Assembly: GCF_029603165.1 (NCBI RefSeq)
Contig: NZ_JAQSVC010000005.1
Location: 248,001 to 312,000, forward strand
Direction of reading: 5' to 3'
DNA length: 64,000 bases
Source: Galbibacter pacificus
GTDB taxonomy: Bacteria > Bacteroidota > Bacteroidia > Flavobacteriales > Flavobacteriaceae
Shown here: positions 24,049 to 32,955 of the stretch, one piece after another
How positions within the stretch are numbered: the stretch's first letter is position 1
Layout: each line of letters starts with the position of its first letter
Notes under the pieces: model-generated
The model's input: only the letters and a program-made list of their open reading frames with translations
Databases searched by the model: none
What the model was told of the DNA's origin: nothing
Translations under genes and position numbers: made by a program

Positions 24049-27000
24049 TTATTCTTCAACAATTACCCATTCACCTTTGTCCAACAAAGGTTCTGCTTGT
24101 TTGTATTTAACGGTTTTATTTTCTCCCGACATTACGTTTTTAATGGTAATGCGGTCGTTTCTGCCAATTTTTGGGCGTTCCCTTACAATGGTTTCTGTTA
24201 CTTGAGGACGTTGCTGTGTTTGTCCGGCTGCCCTGTTTTGGGCGGCAAGTTCATCGCTGTTCGGGATTTCTTCTTTTGAAGTTTTATAGTTTTCCTTTGC
24301 TTTAACTTCCCTGGCCTCTTGAATGTTATTGGTTTCTTCGGTAGGCAATTCTCCTTTAAATAAGAAAGAAATGACTTCCCTGTTCACCTTATCGATCATG
24401 TCCTTGAAAAGCTCAAAAGCTTCGAACTTATAAATCAATAGCGGATCTTTTTGTTCGTGGACGGCCAATTGTACTGATTGTTTCAACTCGTCCATCTTTC
24501 TTAAATGCGTTTTCCAAGCATCGTCGATAATGGCCAATGTTATGTTCTTCTCGAAATCGGTTATTAATTTTTTTCCTTCCGACTCATAAGCTTCCTTTAA
24601 GTTCGTCACTACTTTTAAAGTTTTAATTCCGTCGGTAAATGGAACTACAATACGCTCGAACCTATTGCTTTGGTTTTCATAAACATTTTTAATAACCGGA
24701 AAGGCAGTTTTTGCATTGCGCTCAATTTTATCCTGATAGTATTTTAGCGCTTGCTTGTATACTATGTTGGTAATTTCACGCGGGGTTTTACGTTTAAATT
24801 CGTCTTCGTTTACCGGAGCGGTTATGGAGAAGAATTTGATAAGCTCAAATTCGAAATTCTTATAATCGCTGGCCATTTTATTGCTCTCGACAATAGCTTC
24901 GCAGGTATCAAAAACCATATTGGCTATATCGAGTTTTAAGCGTTCGCCTTCTAGCGCGTGCCTTCTTCTTTTGTAAACCACTTCCCGCTGTGCGTTCATA
25001 ACATCATCATATTCCAATAAACGTTTACGCACACCAAAGTTGTTTTCTTCTACCTTTTTCTGGGCTCTTTCTATAGATTTTGTCATCATGGAATGTTGAA
25101 TAACCTCTCCATCTTCAAGCCCCATCCTGTCCATCATTTTTGCCACTCTTTCCGAGCCGAACAAACGCATTAAGTTATCTTCCAGAGATACATAAAACTG
25201 CGAGCTTCCCGGATCTCCCTGACGTCCCGAACGACCTCGTAACTGGCGGTCTACACGTCTTGAATCGTGACGCTCGGTACCTATAATGGCCAAGCCTCCA
25301 GCGTCTTTCACTTCTTTAATCAGCTTAATATCGGTACCACGTCCTGCCATATTGGTGGCAATGGTCACCACGCCCGGGTTACCGGCCTCGGCTACAATAT
25401 CGGCTTCTTTTTTATGGAGTTTTGCATTTAATACATTGTGGTTTATCTTTCGCATTGAAAGCATTTTGGAAAGCAGTTCCGAGATTTCCACGGAAGTTGT
25501 ACCTACCAGTACCGGGCGGCCTTGCTCTACTAATTTTACAATGTCTTCACTAACGGCATTGTATTTTTCACGTTTGGTTTTATAAATAAGGTCCTGTTTG
25601 TCGTGTCTTGCAATTGGGCGGTTGGTAGGAATTTCCATTACGTCCAATTTGTAGATTTCCCAGAATTCTCCAGCTTCGGTAACGGCAGTACCCGTCATAC
25701 CGGCAAGCTTTTTGTACATTCTAAAATAATTTTGAAGGGTTACGGTGGCAAATGTCTGCGTTGCCGCTTCAATTTTTACATTTTCCTTGGCCTCAATGGC
25801 TTGGTGTAACCCATCAGAATAACGGCGCCCGTCCATAATACGCCCGGTCTGCTCGTCAACGATCATTACCTTGTTTTCCATTACTACATATTCAACGTCT
25901 TTTTCAAAAAGGGTATATGCCTTTAGCAATTGGTTCATGGTATGGATGCGCTCGCTTTTTACCGAGAAGTCTTTGAAAAGATCTTCCTTGAGCTCTGCTT
26001 CTTCTTCGGCAGACAAGCCTTTCTTTTCAATTTGGGCTATTTCTGTACCTATGTCGGGCATCACAAAGAAATCGGGATCGGTGTCACCCGAAAGATACTC
26101 GATCCCCCTGTCGGTAAGTTCTATTTGATTGTTTTTTTCATCGATAACAAACCAAAGTGCTTCATCTACAATGGGCATTTCACGGTTGTTATCCTGCATG
26201 TAATGGTTCTCTGTTTTTTGAAGCAGTTGTTTAATTCCTTCTTCACTTAAAAACTTTATAAGTGCTTTGTTTTTTGGTAGCCCGCGGTGTACCCTTAACA
26301 ATTGGAATGCACCTTCTTTGGTATTTCCTTCTGCAATTAATTTTTTTGCTTCTGCCAAGACTCCGGTAAGGTATTGGCGTTGTTTGGCAACAATATCGTT
26401 TACTTTAGGTTTGAGTTCGTTAAACTCATGGCGGTCTCCCTGTGGAACCGGCCCCGAAATAATCAATGGTGTTCTTGCATCGTCAATCAATACAGAATCC
26501 ACCTCATCCACGATTGCAAAGTTATGTGGACGTTGTACCAAATCTTCTGGTGTGTGGGACATGTTATCCCTTAGGTAATCAAAGCCAAACTCGTTATTGG
26601 TTCCATAAGTAATATCGGCGGCATATGCCTTTCTTCTTCCGGTAGATCCCGGTTGGTGGTTGTCGATACAGTCTATGGAAAGTCCGTGAAATTCAAACAA
26701 AGGGCCCATCCAAGCACTGTCACGACGTGCCAAATAGTCGTTAACAGTTACCAAGTGAACACCGTTTCCGGTTAATGCATTAAGGTAAACGGGAAGTGTT
26801 GCCACAAGCGTTTTCCCTTCTCCGGTTTGCATCTCTGCTATTTTTCCCTGGTGTAAGGCAATACCTCCTATAAGTTGTACATCGTAATGAATCATGTCCC
26901 AGGTTACTTCCTTTCCGGCAGCATCCCAAGAGTTTTGCCAGATGGCTTTTTCATCGTCAAGGGTAACGTATTCTTTTGTGCCCGAAAGTTCGCGGTCGAA

Positions 27001-27405
27001 TGTTGATGCGGTTACGCTAATGGTTTCGTTATTTGCAAAACGTTTGGCGGTTTCTTTTACAACTGCAAAAGCTTCCGGCAGGATATCGTTAAGGGTTTTC
27101 TCGCTTATTTCGTATGCTTTTTCTTTAAGTGAATCGATTTCAGCATAAATATCTTCATTCCTGTCAATATCATTAGAAGCATCAGCTTCGGCTTTTAACT
27201 GTTCAATTTTTTCGTCAAAAGAAGCTGTGGCCTCTTTAATTTTCTTTTTAAACTCTTGTGTTTTAGCGCGTAGTTCGTCATGGGAGAGTTGTGTAAGTTC
27301 TTCTTCGAAAGATTTTATCTGGTCTACGGTTGGTTGAAGTGCTTTAACATCTTTCTTCGCCTTGTCTCCTACAAAAACTTTTAAAACGGAATTGAGTAAA
27401 CTCAT
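24049..27405 (-). CDS. secA: Preprotein translocase ATPase SecA
   Basis: 1118 residues, longer than the roughly 900 of E. coli SecA but usual in Bacteroidota. Walker A is TGEGKT (about 194-199); DYLARRDSAWMG, GTNNEFGFDYLRDNM, VDEVDSVLIDDARTPLIISG and TNMAGRGTDI follow in order. The extra length comes from an insert before residue 160 (charged helices about 60-105) and expanded middle segments (about 330-480). The C-terminus ends GEWVIVEE and lacks the Cys-rich zinc-binding tail that binds SecB. It drives protein export through SecYEG. A TAATTTTG element precedes it. Confidence 0.97.
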   Translation of the reverse strand: MSLLNSVLKVFVGDKAKKDVKALQPTVDQIKSFEEELTQLSHDELRAKTQEFKKKIKEATASFDEKIEQLKAEADASNDIDRNEDIYAEIDSLKEKAYEISEKTLNDILPEAFAVVKETAKRFANNETISVTASTFDRELSGTKEYVTLDDEKAIWQNSWDAAGKEVTWDMIHYDVQLIGGIALHQGKIAEMQTGEGKTLVATLPVYLNALTGNGVHLVTVNDYLARRDSAWMGPLFEFHGLSIDCIDNHQPGSTGRRKAYAADITYGTNNEFGFDYLRDNMSHTPEDLVQRPHNFAIVDEVDSVLIDDARTPLIISGPVPQGDRHEFNELKPKVNDIVAKQRQYLTGVLAEAKKLIAEGNTKEGAFQLLRVHRGLPKNKALIKFLSEEGIKQLLQKTENHYMQDNNREMPIVDEALWFVIDEKNNQIELTDRGIEYLSGDTDPDFFVMPDIGTEIAQIEKKGLSAEEEAELKEDLFKDFSVKSERIHTMNQLLKAYTLFEKDVEYVVMENKVMIVDEQTGRIMDGRRYSDGLHQAIEAKENVKIEAATQTFATVTLQNYFRMYKKLAGMTGTAVTEAGEFWEIYKLDVMEIPTNRPIARHDKQDLIYKTKREKYNAVSEDIVKLVEQGRPVLVGTTSVEISELLSKMLSMRKINHNVLNAKLHKKEADIVAEAGNPGVVTIATNMAGRGTDIKLIKEVKDAGGLAIIGTERHDSRRVDRQLRGRSGRQGDPGSSQFYVSLEDNLMRLFGSERVAKMMDRMGLEDGEVIQHSMMTKSIERAQKKVEENNFGVRKRLLEYDDVMNAQREVVYKRRRHALEGERLKLDIANMVFDTCEAIVESNKMASDYKNFEFELIKFFSITAPVNEDEFKRKTPREITNIVYKQALKYYQDKIERNAKTAFPVIKNVYENQSNRFERIVVPFTDGIKTLKVVTNLKEAYESEGKKLITDFEKNITLAIIDDAWKTHLRKMDELKQSVQLAVHEQKDPLLIYKFEAFELFKDMIDKVNREVISFLFKGELPTEETNNIQEAREVKAKENYKTSKEEIPNSDELAAQNRAAGQTQQRPQVTETIVRERPKIGRNDRITIKNVMSGENKTVKYKQAEPLLDKGEWVIVEE

Positions 27406-27427
27406 GTCTGTATGTGTATTTATATTT

Positions 27428-27435
27428 CAAAATTA
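27428..27435 (-). promoter_or_regulatory. -7 promoter element of secA
   Basis: Minus strand reads TAATTTTG (TAnnTTTG match), 22 bases before the secA ATG and directly after the terminator of the DUF2795 gene. Confidence 0.45.
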
Positions 27436-27442
27436 AGCAAAA

Positions 27443-27466
27443 AAAAAGCCTCTCAGGAGACTTTTT
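27443..27466 (-). terminator. Intrinsic terminator of the DUF2795 gene
   Basis: On the minus strand AAAAAGTCTC pairs with GAGGCTTTTT around a CTGA loop, using a G-U pair, and is followed by more T. On the plus strand the same spot gives a C-A mismatch, so it works only leftwards. Confidence 0.75.
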
Positions 27467-27490
27467 TGCTTTATAATGTTAATGTGTTTG

Positions 27491-27712
27491 TTAATATTCA
27501 TCCTCGTTCCAGAGGTAATCTTCCTCTGTGGGGTAATCCGGCCAAATCTCTTCAATAGATTCATACATATCGCCTTCGTCTTCCATTGCCTGAAGGTTTT
27601 CTACCACTTCCAGGGGAGCTCCGGTTCTAATAGCATAGTCAATTAATTCATCTTTTGTTGCTGGCCAAGGTGCATCGTCTAGATATGATGCTAATTCTAA
27701 AGTCCAATACAT
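27491..27712 (-). CDS. DUF2795 domain protein
   Basis: 73 residues. The family pattern LASYLDDAPWPATKDELIDYA, with its run of IRTGAPLEVVENLQAM, matches DUF2795, a short helical fold; the C-terminal 25 residues are very acidic (EDEGDMYESIEEIWPDYP). Function unknown. It has its own complete promoter (TTG-N19-TATTTTTG) and terminator and lies just upstream of secA, an arrangement that I recall as conserved in flavobacteria. No signal peptide is present, so it is cytoplasmic. Confidence 0.85.
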   Translation of the reverse strand: MYWTLELASYLDDAPWPATKDELIDYAIRTGAPLEVVENLQAMEDEGDMYESIEEIWPDYPTEEDYLWNEDEY

Positions 27713-27736
27713 CTGCTATTGATTTTTAATTTTGTG

Positions 27737-27766
27737 CAAAAATAAATTTTTATAGTAAAAAGTCAA
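27737..27766 (-). promoter_or_regulatory. Promoter of the DUF2795 gene
   Basis: Minus strand: TTG (27766-27764), 19 bases, TATTTTTG (27744-27737). Both elements and spacing fit the Bacteroidota consensus; ATG follows 25 bases later. Confidence 0.7.
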
Positions 27767-27842
27767 GTAAAATTTATATTATTTACATATTATTTCTAAG
27801 AACGTAGTTTTTAGGGCGTTATATTGATAATTACGTAACGAA

Positions 27843-28433
27843 TTACCTGTCATTTTCAGTAGTTCCTTTCTTTGGAACCCATTTTTCTTCATTTGCCTGT
27901 AAATCCGAAGTCAACTTTCGTGCCAACACAAATAAATAATCTGACAAACGGTTTAAATACTGAAGCACCAATGGATCAAAAGGCTCATTTTCATACAAAT
28001 AAGTGGCTTTTCGCTCTGCCCTTCGGCATATAGTCCGTGCTATGTGACAATATGACACCGTTGTGTGCCCGCCCGGTAGCACAAAATGCGTCATGGGAGG
28101 GAGGGAGGCTTCCATTTGGTCTATTTCCTTTTCCAAGATACCGATATCGCCTTCTGAAATGCTCGGGATGTCCAAGCGCTTTTTTCCACTCTTTAAAAAT
28201 TCCTTTTCCGGGGGAGTTGCCAAAATAGCGCCAATGGTAAACAAACGGTCCTGGACATGGATTAAAATCTTTTTATAGCCTTCTTTAATTTTTTGGTCCC
28301 TAACAAGACCTATCCAAGAGTTTAGCTCGTCTATGGTGCCATATCCTTCAATACGGATATGGTGTTTTGGGACACGTGTCCCGCCATAGAGCGCCGTGCT
28401 TCCTTTGTCTCCGGTTTTAGTGTAAATTTTCAC
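27843..28433 (-). CDS. ATP:cob(I)alamin adenosyltransferase, PduO type
   Basis: 196 residues. The start KIYTKTGDKGSTALYGGTRV, the GTIDELNSWIGL block, FVLPGG (with PLPPMTH-like residues before it), RTICRRAERK and a closing YLNRLSDYLFVLAR are the PduO-type signatures. The enzyme transfers the adenosyl group of ATP to cobalamin, making the cofactor used by methylmalonyl-CoA mutase, whose chaperone MeaB is encoded 12 kb away. A 48-residue membrane peptide gene lies 12 bases upstream, so the pair is probably one transcript. Confidence 0.95.
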   Translation of the reverse strand: MKIYTKTGDKGSTALYGGTRVPKHHIRIEGYGTIDELNSWIGLVRDQKIKEGYKKILIHVQDRLFTIGAILATPPEKEFLKSGKKRLDIPSISEGDIGILEKEIDQMEASLPPMTHFVLPGGHTTVSYCHIARTICRRAERKATYLYENEPFDPLVLQYLNRLSDYLFVLARKLTSDLQANEEKWVPKKGTTENDR

Positions 28434-28445
28434 GCAACACTGGTT

Positions 28446-28592
28446 TTAATGTTTGCCCCTTTTTGACGAATAGCGGTCTTCGAACCGATTATTTCTCCGG
28501 TCCCTATGCTTTTTCATGTTTCGCTTGTTGTTAAGCCAAACAAATATAAAAAGGACAGCTAAAATAACGATCCAGATAATATGAGTTTCCAT
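28446..28592 (-). CDS. Small single-span membrane protein (48 residues)
   Basis: The minus strand reads M-E-T-H, then the hydrophobic segment IIWIVILAVLFIFVWL (about 5-20), then a highly basic tail NNKRNMKKHRDRRNNRFEDR and a final YSSKRGKH. It is too short for most gene finders. Topology with the basic side in the cytoplasm follows the positive-inside rule. It ends 12 bases before the adenosyltransferase ATG. Function unknown; a regulatory or membrane-tethering small protein is possible. Confidence 0.6.
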   Translation of the reverse strand: METHIIWIVILAVLFIFVWLNNKRNMKKHRDRRNNRFEDRYSSKRGKH

Positions 28593-28621
28593 TTTACCTA
28601 ACTTTTTAATAAAATAACAAA

Positions 28622-29101
28622 TTATATCCGGATTTTAAAATCTTCTTTTACCTGTTCTTTTCTTACAAACAGAAAACCAATGTTAAAAAAATCGATGGAT
28701 ATTGAAAAAATAGGGGCGCACCGTACTGCTTCCCATTGGTTTTTCAGGGCATTGGATGCCCCGATATTGTCAATAATAAAAAACGAATAGCTATTTGCCT
28801 TTTCGAGGATTTCCCGTGTGTTTTTTTCTTTTAAGTTGAAATAAATGGTTTTTTTACTTCGGAAAGCATTGTCATGATTTACTTTATAAGTTTCGTCATT
28901 GAAATAATTGAGCGCTTTGTTGATGATTTTTTGTTTTCTGAAGCTAAAGGAATACTCCTTTTTCCATTCGGACAATAGCGAATGTTCTGTAGTTTTTTGT
29001 TTCTTGTATAAGGCTTTTGTAACCAAACTATACACAAAAGGGGAATGTACCCCATGTTGATTGGTAGCTTGAAAAAGATATTTTATGTACAAAAAATTCA
29101 A
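28622..29101 (-). CDS. Truncated SAM-dependent methyltransferase relative lacking the SAM-binding core
   Basis: 159 residues in an intact frame. The N-terminus YLFQATNQHGVHSPFVYSLVTK and the C-terminus FFNIGFLFVRKEQVKEDFKI match, as I recall them, the two ends of a flavobacterial class I methyltransferase family of about 240-260 residues. The middle, which should hold the glycine-rich SAM site (ELGTxxG type) and acidic loop, is missing: only RKQKIINKALNYFNDETYKV and IIDNIGASNALKNQWEAV remain. It therefore cannot bind SAM in the usual way. It follows the ABC-F gene by 15 bases. Either a degenerating gene or a repurposed fold. Confidence 0.65.
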   Translation of the reverse strand: MNFLYIKYLFQATNQHGVHSPFVYSLVTKALYKKQKTTEHSLLSEWKKEYSFSFRKQKIINKALNYFNDETYKVNHDNAFRSKKTIYFNLKEKNTREILEKANSYSFFIIDNIGASNALKNQWEAVRCAPIFSISIDFFNIGFLFVRKEQVKEDFKIRI

Positions 29102-29116
29102 CTGCTTAAAATTGTT

Positions 29117-30985
29117 TTATCCCTCCATTTTCATGGAAAGCTCGAACCAAGTTTCGGTTTTTTGGTCTAATTCTTCAATAATTCGTTGGAGTTTAACCGA
29201 TTGTTCATCAATGGCATCGCCTTCCAGTTCGCCCGTTGCAAATACGGCTTCGGCCTCTTTTTTTTCTTCTTCGAGTTTTTTTATTTCCTTTTCCAAACGT
29301 TTAAACTCTTTTTGTTCTTCATAGCTCAAGGAAGGGTTGGCGTCTTTTCTCCAGGTTTTTTTGGTGCTTCCGTTGGTGTTTTTTTCCTCTTCTTTTATGG
29401 GCTCAAGGCTATCCTCATAAACCCTATAATCGCTATAATTGCCCGGAAAGTCTTCTATTTTTGCATTTCCTTTAAATACAAAAAGATGGTCTACAATCTT
29501 ATCCATAAAATACCGGTCGTGCGATACCACCAATAAGCAGCCCGGAAAGTCCATTAAAAATTCTTCCAAAACATTGAGCGTAACAATATCCAGATCGTTT
29601 GTGGGCTCGTCGAGGATTAAAAAGTTAGGGTTTTGAATTAAAACGGTACATAAATAAAGGCGCTTTAATTCGCCGCCACTTAGTTTCTCCACAAAACCGT
29701 GTTGTTTTTTACGGTCGAACAGGAAGCGTTCCAGCAATTGCCCCGCCGATATTTGCCTGCCTTTGGTAAGCGGGATGTATTCTCCAAATTCTTTAATAAT
29801 ATCTATTACCTTTTGTTCAGGTTTTGGGACAATGCCACTTTGGGTGTAATAGCCAAATTTTACCGTTTCGCCTATAATTACCTTTCCGGCATCGGGCTTG
29901 ATGCTTCCGGTTAAAATGTTTAAAAAGGTGGATTTTCCGGTTCCGTTTTTTCCAATAATACCAATGCGTTCGCCTTTTTTAAAGGTATATTCATACTTTT
30001 CAAGGATTTTTTTGTTGTTAAAACTTTTGGAGACATTATGGAGTTCCACCACTTTGCTCCCCAACCGTTCCATGTTAATTTCAAGCTGGATTTTATGGTC
30101 TTTCCTTCGTTGGTGTGCCTTTTCCTTGATAATGTAAAAATCGTCTATACGGGACTTAGACTTGGTTGTACGAGCCTTGGGTTGCTTGCGCATCCAGTCC
30201 AGCTCTTTGATAAAAAGGTTTTTGGCCTTGTCTACCGATGCTTGTTCGGCTTGTAAACGCGCCTCTTTTTTTTTCAGATAGTAGGAATAATTCCCCTTGT
30301 ACTGATATATTTTACCATGATCCAGTTCAATAATTTCATTACATACCCGTTCCAGGAAATAGCGGTCGTGCGTAACCATAAAGAGGGTAATGTTCTCCTT
30401 GGCAAAATATTGCTCCAACCATTCAATCATTTCCAGGTCTAGGTGGTTTGTAGGCTCGTCTAGAATTAATAAATCGGGGGTGTTTAACAAAATAGTGGCC
30501 AGTGCCAACCTTTTGCGCTGTCCCCCGGAAAGTTTGTTTACTTTTTGGTCGAGCTGATCTAATTTTAATTGAAAGAGGATTTGCTTGTACTGTGTTTCAA
30601 AATCCCAGGCATTTTTAATCTCCATTTGTTCAAAAGCTTTTTGGTAAGCTTCTGTATCATCAGGATTTTCAAGTGCTTTTTCGTATTGCTGAATGGTTTT
30701 TAGCACATTATTTTCTGAAGCAAAAATAGTTTCTTCAATAGTTAAATTAGGATCTAAATCCGGTTCTTGTGAAAGAAAGGATATACGGATGCCATTTCGG
30801 GAAATTACCTGCCCGCCATCGGGAGAGTCTTTTCCTGTAATGATATTGAGCATGGAAGTCTTTCCGGTGCCGTTTTTAGCGATAAAGGCAATTTTTTGGT
30901 CTTTGTTAATTCCGAAGGAAATATTGGTAAACAAAACACGTTCTCCGTAAGACTTGGCTATATTTTCAACTGATAGATAATTCAC
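29117..30985 (-). CDS. ABC-F ATPase (Uup-like)
   Basis: 622 residues with two ATP-binding cassettes and no membrane domain. Walker A sites are AKNGTGKTS (about 36) and GKNGTGKST (about 345); signatures are KLSGGQRKRLALA and KLSGGELKRLYLC; both Walker B motifs read LLILDEPTNHLD and FLILDEPTNDLD. The interdomain linker is short (about 238-300) and the C-terminus (about 545-622) is a charged coiled coil, as in Uup, which binds DNA or ribosomes and affects transposon excision and translation. The start is GTG at 30985; no in-frame ATG is nearby. Confidence 0.93.
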   Translation of the reverse strand: MNYLSVENIAKSYGERVLFTNISFGINKDQKIAFIAKNGTGKTSMLNIITGKDSPDGGQVISRNGIRISFLSQEPDLDPNLTIEETIFASENNVLKTIQQYEKALENPDDTEAYQKAFEQMEIKNAWDFETQYKQILFQLKLDQLDQKVNKLSGGQRKRLALATILLNTPDLLILDEPTNHLDLEMIEWLEQYFAKENITLFMVTHDRYFLERVCNEIIELDHGKIYQYKGNYSYYLKKKEARLQAEQASVDKAKNLFIKELDWMRKQPKARTTKSKSRIDDFYIIKEKAHQRRKDHKIQLEINMERLGSKVVELHNVSKSFNNKKILEKYEYTFKKGERIGIIGKNGTGKSTFLNILTGSIKPDAGKVIIGETVKFGYYTQSGIVPKPEQKVIDIIKEFGEYIPLTKGRQISAGQLLERFLFDRKKQHGFVEKLSGGELKRLYLCTVLIQNPNFLILDEPTNDLDIVTLNVLEEFLMDFPGCLLVVSHDRYFMDKIVDHLFVFKGNAKIEDFPGNYSDYRVYEDSLEPIKEEEKNTNGSTKKTWRKDANPSLSYEEQKEFKRLEKEIKKLEEEKKEAEAVFATGELEGDAIDEQSVKLQRIIEELDQKTETWFELSMKMEG

Positions 30986-31175
30986 GCATACATTTTTTGC
31001 AAAGTAAAGGAATTTAGTGTTGAGTTGGCGGATAGAAAAGTATATAAACTAAAAAAGTGGGAAGAAATTTTTTTAGAAGAAGGCTTCAATAATTTATATT
31101 AATTTGGTTTATAATGATATTCATTCAAATCTAGTTTTCCAGCAATAGCCCTATTTTAAAATTGGTTATAAAAAT

Positions 31176-31201
31176 AAACCCCGGCAATTTGGCCGGGGTT
31201 T
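31176..31201 (-). terminator. Intrinsic terminator of the leu operon
   Basis: Arms AAACCCCGGC and GCCGGGGTTT flank a short loop; on the minus strand the stem is followed by ATTTTTA. It lies about 30 bases after the leuB stop. Confidence 0.88.
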
Positions 31202-31232
31202 CTCAAAACACTAAAACTAATCAATTTAATCG

Positions 31233-32351
31233 TTATATGATTGTTGATTGTCCATAATCTATATTCTCTTGATTGTAATTAATAATTTCCTCCGCATTTG
31301 CAATATAATCGGCAATAAAATCACCAACCTTTGTGGTGGTGTGTTTACTATCAGGATTGAGGTCGGAAGTAACAATTTTTAGTTCCAAGGCTTTTTCCAC
31401 GGCCTTGTTGATGGCTTTTGCTTCTTCGTACAATTTAAAATGTTCCAGCAACATTGCAGCCGATAAGATAGAAGCAATGGGGTTGGCTATATCTTTTCCT
31501 TTTGCTTGGGGGAAAGAGCCGTGAATGGGCTCGAACATGGCATTTTCATCGCCAACCGACGCTGATGCCAACAAGCCTATGGAACCGCCAATAACACTTC
31601 CTTCGTCCGAAATGATATCGCCAAACATGTTTTCGGTTAAAATAACGTCGAACTGGCTCGGATTCAGGATCATTTGCATGGCCGCATTGTCTACAAAAAG
31701 AAAATCCAGTTCAACATCTGGGTAACTTTTGCCAATATTGGTTACCACTTTTCGCCATAAACGTGAGGTTTCCAAAACATTGGCTTTATCAACCAACGTT
31801 AATTTTTTTCTTCTGGAACGGGCGGCTTTGAATGCCAAATGTGCAATACGTTCTATTTCGTAATCGGAATATTCACATAAATCGGAAGCAACACTTCCTT
31901 CTTCGTTCAATTTTTTCTCACCAAAATAAATACCTCCGGTAAGTTCGCGGTAAATGGTGAGATCGGTACCATTTATACGGTCTTCCTTTAAAGGAGATTT
32001 GTCTATAAGTGTTGGATAGGCCTTAATAGGACGGATATTGGTAAAGAGGCCAAGCGATTTCCTTAGTTTTAGCAAGCCTTGCTCCGGACGTACCTTGGCC
32101 GAAGGGTCGTTATCGTATTTTGGATCGCCGATGGCACCAAAAAGCACCGCATCTGTGTCCAGGCACAGTTTTAATGTTTTTTCGGGCAATGGGTCTCCTG
32201 TTTCATCTATGGCGATGGCACCCACGGGCGCTTCCGTAAATGTAAAAGTATGGTTGTATACTTCGCCTACGGCTTTTAATGTTTTTATGGCTTGTTGCGT
32301 AACTTCCGGGCCTATACCATCACCAGCTAATACCGCTATGTTCAAATTCAT
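31233..32351 (-). CDS. leuB: 3-isopropylmalate dehydrogenase
   Basis: 372 residues. LAGDGIGPEVTQQAIK at the N-terminus, then AIGDPKYDND, RELTGGIYFGEK, and NMFGDIISDEGSVIGGSIGL with the metal-binding Asp residues, then EPIHGSFPQAKGKDIANPIA, the NAD-binding block. It oxidises and decarboxylates 3-isopropylmalate to the leucine precursor 2-oxoisocaproate. Last gene of the leuACDB operon, 11 bases after leuD, and followed by the operon terminator. Confidence 0.97.
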   Translation of the reverse strand: MNLNIAVLAGDGIGPEVTQQAIKTLKAVGEVYNHTFTFTEAPVGAIAIDETGDPLPEKTLKLCLDTDAVLFGAIGDPKYDNDPSAKVRPEQGLLKLRKSLGLFTNIRPIKAYPTLIDKSPLKEDRINGTDLTIYRELTGGIYFGEKKLNEEGSVASDLCEYSDYEIERIAHLAFKAARSRRKKLTLVDKANVLETSRLWRKVVTNIGKSYPDVELDFLFVDNAAMQMILNPSQFDVILTENMFGDIISDEGSVIGGSIGLLASASVGDENAMFEPIHGSFPQAKGKDIANPIASILSAAMLLEHFKLYEEAKAINKAVEKALELKIVTSDLNPDSKHTTTKVGDFIADYIANAEEIINYNQENIDYGQSTII

Positions 32352-32362
32352 ACCAACTTATG

Positions 32363-32950
32363 TTAAATTGTTCTCGAAGCTTCAAAAGCTTCTATTTTAT
32401 CTTTATTGCTTACTAAAAAATCAATATCGTCGTAACCGTTCATCAAGCACATTTTTTTGTAGGCATCAATCTCAAAAGATTCTTTAATGCCGGTTCCTTC
32501 CACGGCAATGTACTGTTCTTCCAGATTTACAATTACGTTTGTTTGAGGGTTTGCTTTAATAACCGAAAGCATTTCTTTTAACACTTCCGGAGAAACCTGT
32601 ACGGGTAATAAACCATTGTTTAGGGCATTTCCTTTAAAAATATCGGCAAAATAGCTTGATACAATTACCTTGAACCCATAATCAGTCAATGCCCATGCGG
32701 CGTGTTCACGGCTACTTCCGCAACCAAAATTGTCTCCTGCGACCAAAATTTTTCCTTGGTAAGTAGTATTGTTTAAAACAAAATCGGCATTTTCCTTTCC
32801 GTCTTTGTAACGCCAGTCCCTAAAAAGGTTTTCGCCAAACCCTGCCTTGCTGATTGCCTTTAAAAAGCGCGCCGGGATAATTTGGTCGGTATCTATGTTT
32901 TCAATAGGCAACGGAATTGCCCTTGATGTTAATGTTGTAAATTTTTCCAT
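32363..32950 (-). CDS. leuD: 3-isopropylmalate dehydratase small subunit
   Basis: 195 residues. [20 protein letters not shown] is the swivelling-domain start and [16 protein letters not shown] the substrate-binding loop with the conserved Gly-Ser-Ser-Arg. It pairs with LeuC to isomerise 2-isopropylmalate to 3-isopropylmalate. It lies 5 bases after leuC and 11 bases before leuB, so all are translated from one message. Confidence 0.97.
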   Translation of the reverse strand: MEKFTTLTSRAIPLPIENIDTDQIIPARFLKAISKAGFGENLFRDWRYKDGKENADFVLNNTTYQGKILVAGDNFGCGSSREHAAWALTDYGFKVIVSSYFADIFKGNALNNGLLPVQVSPEVLKEMLSVIKANPQTNVIVNLEEQYIAVEGTGIKESFEIDAYKKMCLMNGYDDIDFLVSNKDKIEAFEASRTI

Positions 32951-32955
32951 TTCTT

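Noticed and set aside
28622-29101. Calling this gene a working methyltransferase
   Set aside because: The SAM-binding glycine loop is missing, so only the family ends support homology.
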